Origin: Anaeramoeba flamelloides
Lineage: Eukaryota > Metamonada > Anaeramoebidae
Length of the DNA stretch: 64,000 nt
Reading direction: 5' to 3'
NCBI GenBank assembly: GCA_027625915.1
Contig: JANTQA010000015.1
Coordinates: 7,779,001-7,843,000, forward strand
The notes beneath the pieces were generated by a model. The model was not told the DNA's origin and did no database searches. It saw only the letters and a program-made list of their open reading frames with translations. Shown piece by piece: positions 42,578 through 55,549 of the stretch (position 1 is its first letter; each line of letters starts with the position of its first letter). Made by a program: the position numbers and the translations under genes.

Positions 42578-45500
42578 GATAAAGAAAAAGAAAAAGAAAA
42601 AGATAAAGAAAAAGAAAATGACAAGAAAAAAGAAAACAAATCAAAAAACAAAAACAAACTGGAAAACAAAATTCAAAAAACAATTACTTTGGTGATAAAT
42701 TCACCAGAAATTCAAATAGACTATTCAATATTTTTTAAAAATAGATCGAATGAGAATATTATTCCCACGTTTGACAATTATATTTGCAATTATATTGTAA
42801 AATTTTCACAATTAACCGTAAATTTGGAACAGTCTGGTGTTTCTATGAATTTTTTCGATATTAGTAATAAATCTTCAGCAATTGAATTCCAATTTTTTAA
42901 TATTTTTTCACAATCAAAAGAAAAATTTTCTTCTTGTTTTAATTCAATTCAAAGATCCATTTCATCTATTCAAAATATTATTGATATGTTTATTGAAAAT
43001 TTAAAATTAAATTTATCAAAAGATCAATTACAATATCTCTTTTTAAAATTATTTAAAATTATGCAAACCAAGAATAATACAATAAATCATGATCAACAAA
43101 AGATCCAATTAAATAATGAAATTTCAGAATTAAATCTTTATCAATCATCTTTCGTAAATACAAATAATAATATTAATTCCACAATAATAAAAAATGTGAA
43201 AGAAAATGAAAATGAAAATGAAAATGAAAATGAAAATATCAATATTGATATTGATTCCGAAAATGAAACCGATTCCGAAAATGTTCATATAGATATTGAT
43301 TCAGAAAATGAAAATGAAAATGAAAATGAAAATGAAAATGAAAATGAAAAGGAAAATGAAAATATTAGTGATAATGAAAATGAAAAGGAAAACACTTTAA
43401 ATAATGAGAAAAACGAAGATGAAAAAGAAAAAAAAAACGAAAAGGAAAAAGAAAAAGATAATGAACAAGAAAAAGAAAAACTGAACAACAACGAAATGAA
43501 TAATGGAAATGAAACAGGAAAGGAAAATAAAAATGAAAAAAAAAATGAAAAAGAAAAGGTAAATAAAAATGAAAATGAAAATGAAAATGAAAACGAAAAT
43601 GAAAATGAAAATGAAAATGAAAACAAAAACAAACCTGAAAATGAACAAGAAAAACTTGAACAAAAATTGGAAGAAAAACAAAATGAATCCAAAGAAAAAA
43701 ACGAAAAAGAAATACAAAATGATGGCGATTTTTTAAATATTTTTGATGATATTAGTCCGATTGAAATGTCGCAGAGTGGAAATATTATGAATTCTTCAAT
43801 GTTTGAAAGTATTGAAACGGGCAAAAATAATATTGATTTCCAAAAAAAAAAGCAAATTATTACAAAAAAAGATTATGATTCGCTAATTGATCATTATAAT
43901 TCAATTCAAAAAAATAATTTAGATGTGATTTCAAATTTTATAAAAAATATTTATAATAAAATTGTATCAAAATTAAATAATGAAGTCAAAAATCAAATTA
44001 AAGACGGTATTTCTAATTTAAGGTTAATAAAAATTAATAAATTTGAAATTTATATTTTGAATGAAGCGAATTTAAAACCTGAATTGCTTATTGAAATTCA
44101 AAACCAATGTAATATATTGATTAACAATCCAAACGAAATGGATTTTTTTACTAATGATTGCTTAACATTCAGTATAAAAGAAATTAATTATGATGAGAAA
44201 AAAATAAAAAACTCAAAGCAAGGACTCAGCCAAAGACAAGAGGACAAAAAAGAAAATAAAAGTGAAACAAAAAAACAAAAAAGAGCGTTCGATACTACTA
44301 ATATTTTAAAAATGCAAGATATATCAAATGAAAGGCAAAGCCAATTGCAAATCCAAATCTTTACAACTTTTCAAAACAATTTTAGATCGATTGAAATTCG
44401 AAATAATACCATATTTTTATATCTCAATCCAACTAAAATCAAAAAATTAATAAATTTTTTTAAATTCTTCACGAGAATTCAAAAACTAGATTTCATTACT
44501 GAATTGTCTATGAACGATTTTGATTTAAATTTATTTTTAACAATCCCCCATCGAAATCAAAAAGAGCATTTATTAATTTCAATTTCTAGAATAAAGATTA
44601 ATTCATCAGACCTTCGACAAAAAACTGAAATTTCATTTGAATCTTGTAAAATAAAAAATTTAAACAAAAATAAAAAAAGGTTTTCTTTAATTATTGAGCA
44701 ACCAACCTTAACTGAAAAAAAACCAAAAATAGTTTTTGATTTTAAAAATACAATAAATTCTTTATATTATCAAACACAATTTGATTCAAATATTAATGAT
44801 TTATTTTTGAATGATCAAAATTTTAATTTAGAGATGGATTATGAAAATGACATTGATGAGGAAAATGAAAATGGAAATGAAAACGAAAGCGAAAAAGAAA
44901 ACGAAAGTGAAAACGAAAACAAAAACGAAAAAGAAAACGAAAACGAATTCGAATTTGAATTCAAAAACGAAATAAAAAATGAAAATGAAAATGAAATTGA
45001 TAACGAAAATTTAAATGAAAATGAGAGTGAAAGTGAAAGTGGAAACGAGAAAATTAAACAGAATTTTCAGAATAATGATAATTTTTTTGCTGGATATAAT
45101 CAATATGAAAAAATTCAATTTCAAGAAAAGTTATTAAGAAATTCCAAGTTATTAATCTCTATTACAATTCCAATAATTAAAATATATTCTTCATTAAATA
45201 GTTTATTTCTATTTAAATCTCTATTTAATGAATTAACTAACAACAACAATAATAAATATGAAAGTAACGATGGATATGAGTATGAAAACAACAACGGCAG
45301 CAAAAATAAAAATAAAAAAATTACGAAAATTAAATCTCAAACATTATTAGATTCAAAATTGTCTCTTAGATTAACTATTGAAGAAGGATTCTTAGAAATT
45401 ATTGAAACAGATGTTTTTAGTTATAGCCCATTAATTGGTAATCATGATTATAAAATTGAATTTAATTTATTAGATTGGATTTATATTTTTAATTATTTGA

Positions 45501-45583
45501 AAAAAGATTCCAATATTTCAACTTTTTCAATCAATTTTTTAGAAATTTATGATAATTTCCCATCGATTCAGTTATTTCAGAGC

Positions 45584-45635
<52 letters not shown>

Positions 45636-47936
45636 GATAATAATTTCAGAAAGAGCAATAATGAAAAAAAAACAAAAAATTTTTTTCAGAATAATTATAA
45701 TTCTAATCAAAAAAAACAGAAAATCATTACTGGATTTGACTTTAATAACAATGAAAAACAGGATATGATTTCTTTTACCTATTGCAAAATCATTAAAAGT
45801 GGAAAGAAGAAACGACAAAAGAAAAAGAAAAAGAAAAATGATATTGTTAAAATAATTTTTAATCTTCATTTTTCAAATTTAATTTTTTCTTGGAATTTTG
45901 GAAATTTATTGTTGAATAAAATTTATAACTCAATTAATTTTCAACAATATAACCAGAGAAATATTATTATCGAATTTGAAAACATTGCGATTGAATATAC
46001 TATTAACAGTCCTGAACTAAATGATTATATAATATCTTTACCAATTGAAAATTTTAAATTGCATGACCAAATGGAATTTTCAAAGATATTCTTATCTGGG
46101 TTATCATTATATCTATCGAAATTTATAAATAATCAGAATTTTAAACAGAATTATAATGGATTGAATCAAAATAATTCTATTTTATTTAATACTAATAATA
46201 ATACTACTAATAATAATGATGATGATTATCTTTCCTTTGATGAATATTATGAAGAATTGAAATTTATCAAAATAGGGGTTTCAAAACATTTAAATTTCAT
46301 TATTAAAAATCAAAAGAAAATTAACATTATTCTAGAAAACGGTAATTTAAATTTTGAATTTTGCACAGATTCATACAAGTTTTTTAAAGAATTATTACAA
46401 ATAATCAATTTTAAAGAAATTTTACCTTCATTTTTATATAATTATCAAAATGAAAAAGTAAATCCAAAATCAAAATTACAAACTCAAAAAAATATCCTTA
46501 ATTTTAAAAAAAATTCAAAAAAAATAAAAAATAAAATTAAAAAATTGTCGAAAAAGAATTATGATATTAAATTATTTGAAACAAATGTATTTAATAAAAA
46601 TCAAATAAATATTTCCATTTCAAATAATAACCATTTAGAAAAGAAAAAAACCCGAAAGCCCGTTTTAGATAAACAACTTAAACAAGCCAATTTAATTTTT
46701 AATATTAAAAAACTATTATTAAGTGTCACTTTCTATGAAGGTTTTGATTTTAAAGGAATGGATGACCCATACGAGCTATCCACTACAGACTTTGAAGAAA
46801 ATATTAATAAAAAGAGCGGTGGTAATAGCGATTCCAAGCCTTTCTTATTAAATAAAAGAATAGAAAAGGAATCAATTCAATTTAATTTTGTCATTGCAAA
46901 GTCAAACCTACTATTATACCCTTTAAATAACATTCGAAAATTATCTTTAATTTTGAAAATCCAAAATCTTGAAGTTATTGATAGATTAACAAATTCTAAT
47001 TATGAAAAAATTCTTAATTTTCGAAATGAAAAGGAAAAAATAAGGCACAATTATCATCCTCAAATTTCTTTTAATTTTTCAATTGTTCGTACTCATATTC
47101 ATAACGAGAAATACAATACTAATAAAACTAATCTTAATCTTAATAATAATGAAGAAATAAAAATCCATTTATATTCAATACCATTTCAATTATATTTATC
47201 TACAACGGCAGTAGAATTTTTTTCTAATTTTTTTTTAATTGATCAAGATTTATCATTTGAAAATCAAAATGAAATTTATAATTCGAATTCATCAATGGAT
47301 AAAATGTCATCAGAAAAAATTGATGGGGAGAATATTGTTGATAATGATAAGAATGAGAATAAAAAAAGGGCAAAAAAGAAGAAAAGGGAGAAAAGGGAAA
47401 GGAAAAGAAGAAAGAAGAAGAAAGAAAGAAGACAGAAGAAGAATAAACTACTCAAATCGCAAAATTTATCGCTATCAACATCAAAATCACAATCATTTTT
47501 AGAAAAAATATATATCCAAAGTTTGATTATTGAACCAATAGCATTAAACTTATCAGTTCATTTTTCTTTCTATACATATAATGACATCTTGATCAACATT
47601 CCAAAAATTCAACATTTTGGGTTTTCTGGGATAGATAATGTTTATAAAATTATTGCTTCGGAATTGTCGAATTCTTTAAAAAAAATTGAAAATATACAAA
47701 CCTTTTTCCGTTTAATGCCAGGCGTTGAATCATTGAAAAATGTTGGTTCTGGGGTCAAAGATTTAGTAAAATTGCCCTTTTCTCAATACAGGAATGGGGA
47801 AAGGGTTTCAAAGGGTTTAAAGATGGGCGTGATGAATTTATTCAATACAATCGTTTCAGAGGTTATTAGAAATAATGAAAATAATGAATATTCAAAATTG
47901 ACATTTGGGAAACCAAAATCTAAAAAAAAAAAATAA
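41877..47936 (+). CDS. ATG2 autophagy lipid-transfer protein (frameshifted)
   Basis: Rod-shaped protein that moves phospholipids from the ER to the growing phagophore. Exon 1 is 41877-42038; intron 42039-42178 (GTAATA..AAAAG); exon 2 runs to 47936. Near the N-terminus: LQLTISFLFGGCFEKINLTN, CDSAVLEPE, then IGDVKMIIP and IIQDLLFDLE, the chorein-type strand pattern. The C-terminus has GSGVKDLVKLPFSQYRNGER then SKGLKMGVMNLFNTIVSEVI, which is the ATG2 C-terminal motif. About 1,970 residues in total, similar to animal ATG2. Low-complexity KE, NE and N tracts interrupt it. The frame moves by one base right after the (AAT)n tract: the upstream frame stops at 45640 and the downstream frame is open from 45549. 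One A too many in the A7 run at 45629-45635 would account for it; no intron fits there. Confidence 0.85.
42520..42660 (+). repeat. Lys/Glu (KE) repeat tract in ATG2
   Basis: An imperfect GAAAAA hexamer array encodes alternating Glu-Lys with some Asp and Asn. It lies in an expected loop of the rod between conserved blocks. The complementary-strand open frame here is a shadow. Confidence 0.85.
43198..43690 (+). repeat. Glu/Asn (EN) repeat tract in ATG2
   Basis: Arrays of GAAAAT hexamers encode (EN)n, broken by Asp-rich SENETDSEN units and KE runs. Hexamer slippage is the obvious source. A smaller tract of the same kind is at 44855-45060. Confidence 0.85.
45584..45635 (+). repeat. (AAT)n tract and A7 run at the ATG2 frameshift
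   Basis: Fifteen AAT units (poly-Asn) followed by A7G. Both are typical slippage sites, in replication and in sequencing. The reading frame of ATG2 changes here. Confidence 0.9.
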
Positions 47937-48540
47937 TTGTAATTCACTTAATCAAGAATTAATACAATTTTGAAATTTGATTTATATAATTTATCAATAG
48001 TGATTTTTTGTTTTTTTTTTTTTTAGAAATATAAAATAAATTTATTATTTAAATATCGTTAATTTTTATTGTAAATAAAAAATATTTATATTTTATGATT
48101 TATTTATTTATTATTTAATAAAGATTTAATCTACATAAAGAATGTAGATGCATTTGTTCGTTTTTGAGGGTCTAAGTTTCTGAGAAATTGAATCAGGAAA
48201 AGCATTTTTTTTTTTTTTAACAACTAAATATATTAATCTTTTAATAATTATTAGAGTGTGGAATATATCCTAGGATAATATTTTTCATACCAATTGAAAA
48301 ATGGAATTTAAAAAAATGAAAAGATTGATAAAGAAAAAATAAATAAAAATCAATTTAGTTCTTGATCTTATCTTTAAACTTTGATACATTTAATTTTTTT
48401 TTACTTTGTTTTATTTTTCATTCTCCGTATGGGAAAATTTTTGATTGGAAAAGTTTTGAGTAACTAATTAATTTTTATTTCTCAAGAATTTTCCAAAATG
48501 AATTTAGATTTACATATTTAATTTTATAAATATGTAAACC
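47937..48540. other. Downstream of ATG2
   Basis: AT-rich, nothing recognised. Confidence 0.5.
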
Positions 48541-48830
48541 ATTTTCAAGTCAAAGGTGTCCTGTTTTCATGAGTTAACTACCCATGTTTAAATGGATTTT
48601 CAATATAAATTCGTTTGCAGAACAAAAATACTTTTTTTTTTGTAAAAAAAAAATGAAAGATTGGTATTCACCAAATGATTTTTTGATTAAAAGTATTAGT
48701 CTATTAAGATAATCAAATATTATATTTACTATTACCAAAATTTGGATAATTGCATTAAATACTTATTTTCTCTTGGCAATTGTAAAAACTCTATTTTTTA
48801 CACTATTCCATATTTTTTTACTTGTGTTAT
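48541..48830 (+). repeat. Palindromic family P, copy 3 (right part)
   Basis: Matches 6140-6430: TCAAAGGTGTCCTGTTTTCA, GTTTAAATGGATTTTCAATA, then ATTACCAAAATTTGGATAAT and AAAAACTCTATTTTTTACAC. The left arm is missing or decayed. Confidence 0.65.
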
Positions 48831-50239
48831 TTATTGTTATGGAACAGTTAAACTGGTTATAGAGAAATGGTATTGATTTCGATTGGACTTATATTTGATC
48901 TTCGATGGGAAATCAAAATGAGCCTTGTTGTTTATATTAATGTAGAACTAAAGAATTTGAGTTTTTCAAATTTTCAGAAAATTTATTGGTTTCATTAGTT
49001 TTCTTTTAGATGGGATATCAATTATCCTTTTTTGTTTATTATTGTAATTTTTTCTTTTTGTTGTTCAAAGGTCAATTTTAAATTATAATTGATATTAAAT
49101 ATATATATATATATATATATAGGACATCTTAGACTGATAAAAAATATATTTTGTAACTTTAAATCTGATTTAAAATTCTGTTTGGAATAATAACCAAAAT
49201 GAAATTTTTCTGTATATTTTTGATTTTGTGTCCATCAAAATTTTTGTAATGGTGTTTATATTTAATTGATTTCTAAAATTTCTAAAAAAATTTTGTTTAC
49301 TTTTAAAATTACTTTAATTTTTTTTCAAAAGCATTGAAATATGATTTTGAATAAAAAATATGATTAAAATTTCTTTTAATATTTTACTCTATCAAATACC
49401 CCTTTTCTTTCAATTGATTATCCAAATCAATTTAAATAAAATTTCAAAATATTTTCTTTGTCAAAAATCTTCAAATAATATTTTTATAAGGGTTAATTTT
49501 TAGAATAACTTTTTCTGTGATTCAGAAATAATTAAAAAGAGGGGTTGTTTATTAGCTTATTTAAAAAAAAATAATAAATAACTTTGAGACAATAATGATG
49601 AGATTAGAGAATTTGTATTCAATTTTTTTTTGAATTTTTCAAAAGATAAAATTTATTAATGAATTGAAGTGTAAAGAAGATAAATATATAAACATCCATT
49701 TTTTTATAAAAAATGGAAAATAATCTAAATCAGATAATAAATTGAATAATTAATTGTTCCAATTTTAGAGAAAGTGGTAGTGAATATTATTCTATTTTTA
49801 TCATTAATTTTTTTGATATTTTTTGATCGATTTTCTTGATCTTTTGTTGTTCTTTATAAAAACACGCATACTAAGTTATTGGAAATACCCTTTACAATCA
49901 TTAAAAAAACTTTTTTCCAAAAATAAAAATGAATATTTGTTAATTTTACACTTTTTAATAAATTCAATATTAATGAACACTATGGGTAAATAAAATATCT
50001 TGGATCAAAAAATAATTTTAAAGATATTTTTCAATTGAAGTTGAAAATCCAATTTTCCAGGTTCTATTAAGATTTTTTTCGAAATAAATATTAAAAAATT
50101 TGAAAATTTTTTTGCTTATCATCTAAGAAGTAATTTTATTAGATTTTGACAGAAGTTAAATCTAATGAATATATTTAAAAAAAAAGTAATCAATTATTTT
50201 AACTATTAAAAAATTATTGGTTCTTGTAAATTGAAAAAA
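48831..50239. other. AT-rich non-coding stretch
   Basis: (TA)n at about 49098-49120; no gene or inverted repeat recognised. Confidence 0.5.
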
Positions 50240-50830
50240 ATATTTTTTATTTAATTTTCCTTTAGTTTTTTTTTTTACTTTTTGAAACAAACAGAAAATT
50301 TAAGAAATTTTCGGTTTATTTCTTAAAATTTAAAAGAAACTTCCGTTAACTTTTCTAGAATATAAAAGAATTGAGTAAAATATATGATTTTTTTTTCATT
50401 CTTTGGAATTCTAGAAAAGCTCGGTACTTGACGGATACTTCAGTTAAGTTTTCCGGAATTAACTATATAATTCGAAAATCGATAAATTTTCGTTAGGTTT
50501 TTTTTTTTACTTTTCGAAATAAACCGAAAATTTATTAAAATTTTCTGTTTATTTCAAAAAGTAAAAAAAAACCTAGAACACTTTAAAAATAAAATTGAGA
50601 ACCTCAAGAAAAATATGTTAGGTTATTTTAATTTTGAAACAAAAACAAAATTTCTTTGATTTTCTTTTAATTTCTGAAATGAAAAAAAATAAAATAAAAA
50701 AAAAAAGGGTGATCTACGACACTTGAGGAACACTTTAGTTAGCTATTTTTCATTTCAAAGAATAGAGTAAAATTGTATTGATTTTACTCTAGTCTTTTGA
50801 TTCCTTGGAAACCGATAACACGGGAATATT
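50240..50830 (-). repeat. Array of alternating hairpins, copy 2
   Basis: Same two hairpin types as 11690-12620. Type X at 50265-50340 and 50495-50575 (CGAAATAAACCGAAAATTTA against TAAAATTTTCTGTTTATTTC, then AAAAAAAAACCTAG). Type Y at 50350-50420 and 50735-50815 (AAAGAATAGAGTAAAAT and ATTTTACTCTAGTCTTTTGA). The spacer occurs inverted (GGTACTTGACGGATACTTCA near 50425), so the array probably lies in the opposite direction to copy 1. Confidence 0.7.
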
Positions 50831-53285
50831 TATCATCTGTTATTTTTTTTTTTTTACATTTAAGGGTTTTTTTTTGATAAGTTGAGTGTTTTCAAAAATA
50901 TTAGTTATTATCTATTCAAAAAAATATCATAAAGTTTAATTTAACGAAAATAAATTGCAATTTCCATTTAAAACTTTTTTACCCTAAAATGGACCTTTTT
51001 TCTCGGTCAGGGACTTTTTAAAATCATTATACTATTAATAATAATAAATATAATATACTCTTAAATTGTTAAGAACTGAAATTTTGATTATATTGATAAT
51101 AACCTCGATTCACTGGGTTGAAATAATAATTATCGTAAAAATTTTATCTAACTTGAAATTTTGTATTTTATTTTTTCATGATAGCGAAGTGGAAATAGTT
51201 TTCCTCTTTTAATTTTTTTTTTGTTAGAAATCAATTATTAAAAAGAAATTTCTTTGATCCAATACCATAATCAGAATCAGAATAAAAAAAAAAAAAAAAA
51301 TAAATGATAACAGGTATTTCCGGGTGTTCATCAGATTGAATTAAAAATAACTAAACATAAAATTTTGTTTGAATGTTATTTTATTCTTATTTCCAAAATA
51401 TATTTTATCCCTTAAATATGATTATTATTCCATTAACTCTGATTTAATGCACTTGAAATATTGTGTATTAGTTGTTTTTTACAGTAAATCAATTGTGATT
51501 AGATATAATTAATTATTTTAAAAATGGATTTTTATCACAAATAAAAAAAAATCTAAACACATAGAGAATGTTTTTATACTTTATTTTTATTATTATTAAT
51601 TCAAAAAGGGAAAGTTAATATCTGTGGTGGAATTTTGTTGAATTAAATACATCATTGTTTAATAAATCAATTATATTTCTGGCAAAAATACTTAAAACTT
51701 ATAGATATAATTGAAAAAAATAGTTATAGAAAAAAATAAGTTTGAACATCCTTTTTAATTGTCAATGTACTGAAAAATTAAAATCAAATCCTTTTTAGAA
51801 TTAAATAGATTTTCTATGAAATCTGTAAAAAAATTACCAAAAGTCAAAAAAAAAGTGTGGTATCTATAGAATATTCATCAATTGTTTAATTTCTGTCAGT
51901 AAATTTAAATTTTTTAAAAAAAAAATAGATTTTTTATAGATGTTATGCTTGGAATTTGCAAAAATATAATTTTTACTCTTTGTTTTTATTTTATTAAATA
52001 TTATTTTGAAAATTTTAAATTGATAAAATTATTATTCTAATAAGTCTATTATTATAATTTTGAGAGTTTGATTCTTAAAGAAAAAAATTATTGACCTATA
52101 AAAAAACAATTTTCCTAATATTAACAAATAATAATGATGTTCATGACTTATTTTCAAAACATGGAATTTTTTAAAAACTCATCTTTTTTGACATATATTC
52201 TAATGTCCAAAAATATTTCTTAAGAGATTAATAAATAGAATTTATTGTTTGTTTTTTTTTTTTTTTTCAAAGGTAATTGAGTAATTATTTACTCAAAGAT
52301 ACAGTTAAATCCAATAGATTTTCCCATTTATCCGATATAGAAAGATGAGTTTCCATTTTTGAAAGATTTCATTTTTCCTAATTAAATTTTCATTCAAAAA
52401 GATCTGATATTTTTGTGTGATTTTTGGATCAAAATTAGAAAAACAATAATGTTCAAAAAGATTATTATTTTGGTGAAATCTATCTTTTAGTAATTTCTGA
52501 GAGTCTGTCAAACAAATAGTACTGAAATTTTTAAACTTATTTTAAAAATACAAGACCAATAAATCAAATATTTAATAATTGGAAATTATAAAAAATAGAT
52601 CCTTCATTGTATTCATAAATATGAATTAAATTTCTTGAAATTTAAAATATGAGGCAATATACAATTCCAGATATTCAGAGTATAAAAAAGGAAGGGTTTC
52701 GTGTTAAAAGTAGTTGGATAATTTCTTTATATATTTTAGTAATATTATTATTATTAATTCGAATTCGTTTTATGTGTTTGAAAATATTATTAAAAAATAT
52801 GAGTCATAATTGTAAAGTCAATTTGATATATTTAATATTTGGGTTGTTAATAGCCCACTAAAAAAATTAAGATTGAGTGATTTATTATTGATTATAGATA
52901 ATCAAATTAAAAGAGATTTATTAAGGTTATAAGTTGAATTTTCCAGTTTATAAAAAATGTATTTTGATAAAATTTTTAATTTGATTGTTTGGTTATGTTT
53001 TTCTCAGAATTGTTTTTATCCAAAAAAAAAAAAGAAACTACATATTTGAGCTGTTATTTGAATCAAAAAAAAATATATTTACAAGTTCAAAATAATTATT
53101 GTAATTTTTTTGTAATTAAGTAGATTTTTTATACTGGATTATTTTAGAACTTCGTGGTTTAACTTTTAAAGTATATTTTGGTGCATCCCCTTTATAAATA
53201 ATAATTTTTATGTCTTTTTTAAATATTAATAATTTTTTTGTGAACAAAAGGAAATTATAGTTAATATATTGATAATTTTTTATAG
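50831..53285. other. Long AT-rich stretch
   Basis: No supported gene. A frame at 52649-52861 reading RQYTIPDIQSIKKEGFRVKS looks protein-like for about 25 residues, and it lies 0.6 kb before a LINE fragment, so decayed LINE coding sequence is conceivable. Confidence 0.4.
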
Positions 53286-53500
53286 CTGTGTCCCCTATGA
53301 AAAAGATAGATTAATATTTTAATACAAAATGAAACAAATAAATCTTAATGAACTAATTTCAAATCAAGACAGTTTGAAACTATTTTAATTAATAAATAAT
53401 GGTGAAATCTAAGATTTTACGCTTAAATTTCTGAAAGGGAATTTAAGTATAAGGGCATAAGAGTGTAATTTACACTTCTACAATAATAATAAATAAATAA
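53286..53500 (+). mobile_element. LINE 3'-end fragment, copy 2
   Basis: It starts CCCCTATGAAAAAGATAGA, has CAAATCAAGACAGTTTGAAACTA and AGAGTGTAATTTACACTTCTAC, and ends in AATAATAATAAATAAATAAAAG. About 215 bp. It begins at nearly the same position of the parent element as the copy at 25431. Target duplication not certain. Confidence 0.8.
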
Positions 53501-53702
53501 AAGTAATAATTATTTTTTAATATTTTAGAAATATGTTGAATTTTGATCTTTTCAAAAAATGTGAAAAATGGATCAAACTTGTCAAAGCAATAATTCATTT
53601 TTCGGAAAATAGTATTAAAAGTAAAGTTTGTATTTTTAGGTATTCAGATTTTGACACCAATTTTTCAATTTCAAGATGTGGTAATTATTTTTTTATTTAC
53701 TA

Positions 53703-54236
53703 TTAAGGGCTATATTTCCACCCTTGAGGGGGTTGAGTAATTGTGTTATTTCACTTTCGCTTCTCAAAAAAAATTTTCACACCGAAGAAATTGGACAAAA
53801 ACAAAAAAAAAACATTTTTTATCATCTTTTCCTTTTCACAAAGAATATTTTTCTTTGTTATTCAATGTAAAGGAAAATTGAAAATAACAAAAAAAATAAT
53901 TGCGAAAAATGGCTTTTGGAGATTTTTAAGTGCATTTCAAATTTTAAAACATTTCAAACTTGTAAAAGTAAATTTAAAAAAGATGAAGAACAGCTCTAGA
54001 AAATAGTGTGAGTTCCAAAAGTTGAAATGGAAATTCTAAAATATTAAAATCAAAATTTAGCATGATCTAACAAAGTAAAAATTGTGAAAATTGTTGAAAT
54101 TGTGAAAATTTCACTTTTTTTCTAAAAGAAATTCTAATTGGATAAATATTACTTGGATTATATAACTTATTCAAGAGTGATTTTATACATTATTTCACCG
54201 TTTTCACCTAAAAACGTAGTCCTTAAATTTAGAAGA
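53703..54236. mobile_element. TTAA-element T5, better copy
   Basis: TTAAGGGCTATATTTCC at the left, AACGTAGTCCTTAA at the right, 534 bp. Inner inverted match: TGTGTTATTTCACTTTCGCTT family block and ATTTCACCGTTTTCACC. Sister copy at 27120-27631. The 87-residue frame inside is not conserved in the sister copy and is dismissed. Confidence 0.65.
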
Positions 54237-55549
54237 AAATTTTTTTGAATTTACTGTTCCCATAACATAAATTTTTTGTTTACAATAATTCCGGCATTAC
54301 AGATGTTTTCAAATCTATTTTAAAACAACATAATCACAAATTACTGATTCTAAAAGGTAATTTAATAATTGTAAGATGGTTTTAGGAATTCAAAAAAAGA
54401 AATTTTTAATGATTAAAAACTCTTTTTGAGAAAGTTGAATTAAGATATTTAAATTCTACAACATATTTTAGGGAAATACAAAATATGCCAAGGAACAAGT
54501 TTGTGTTTTTAACTTTCACTCTTTAGGGAAATTTATGAACTCTCAAAAAATTAACCCATTCCTAGAAATAAAAAAAAATATTAATACTTTGGCAATCTCA
54601 TATAAAGAAGAAATAGCAATATTAAAAGCAATTTTCCAAAAGAATTATGAAGGCACTGAAAGATTAAAATATAAGTGTTTGACAAAAAAAATGAGAAAAA
54701 GATTGTTTTTTGATTTTTTTAAAAAAAATCATTTTATCTCACTTATTTGGTAATTTTGGCAAAATTTTCACAACAAAAGTATTTAATATAATTGAGCAGC
54801 TTTTAACATTAATCAAAGATCTATCCCTCAAAATCTTTTTGAATATGATCTAAGAACGAAGGTGTGTCTTGCTATATTCCAATATCCAACCTTTCCGAAA
54901 AAACCTGAGTTAAATATTTGTTATGTTTCTAAAGGTTGTCAACACTGGTTATTTGCATAACTGAAGTTGTTTTGCAGACAGATATTTAAAGCCAAAAGTG
55001 TATTATTGTGAGTTTACTTAAAGAAACAGAGAAATGTAAACTGGTTCAATCCCATTTTTATTATGCATTCTTTTTTTTGTTTAAATAAACCAATTTTTTT
55101 TTTAAGAAACAAAAAAAATGCGAAAAATTTACCTTTTTTGTTTCAACTCACCATTAAATTCAATTTTGGCATTTCCTTTTTAAAAAGGGTAATAAATTAT
55201 CTGAATTTGGAAGTAGAAAACAATTTAAAATGATAAAAGTTAATAATTGTAGTTAGTTATTTTATTTTTTTTTTTTTCGAAAAACACATTTCCTACCTCT
55301 TTTAGAAACTTGACTTGGTTATATTTGTGAATTTAAATCGCAAAAAGTTACTTTTTTTATTCAAAATTAAAATTTCAAAGTAAGATTAAAGCGTAAATAA
55401 GAGTTAAATTTGATACACACGGCTATACAACAAGAATACTCCACTAGAAATAAATAAATAAATAAATAATAATCTCAACTTTTTCCAAAACAACTTTAAC
55501 AGCCCATTCATTTTTTTAAAGAATTTCAGAAAAAGTAAATCCTTTAGGC
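54237..55549. other. Region upstream of the kinase, with coding-like relics
   Basis: At 54535-54753 a 72-residue frame (MNSQKINPFLEIKKN..) follows an acceptor-like TTTCACTCTTTAG, and at about 54800-54959 another frame reads QRSIPQNLFEYDLRTKVCLA and ends CQHWLFA. Neither is recognised. They may be remains of one old gene or element. A (AAAT)n run lies at 55447-55470, and the kinase promoter must lie further on. Confidence 0.35.

Noticed and set aside
43285-43824. Phe/Ser-rich minus-strand frames opposite ATG2
   Set aside because: Mirror images of the GAAAAT/GAAAAA hexamer tracts; no independent signal.
47239-47502. 87-residue frame overlapping ATG2
   Set aside because: Out-of-frame shadow of the Lys/Arg-rich ATG2 segment.
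53743-54006. 87-residue basic frame
   Set aside because: Lies inside TTAA-element T5; the sister copy at 27120 does not preserve it.
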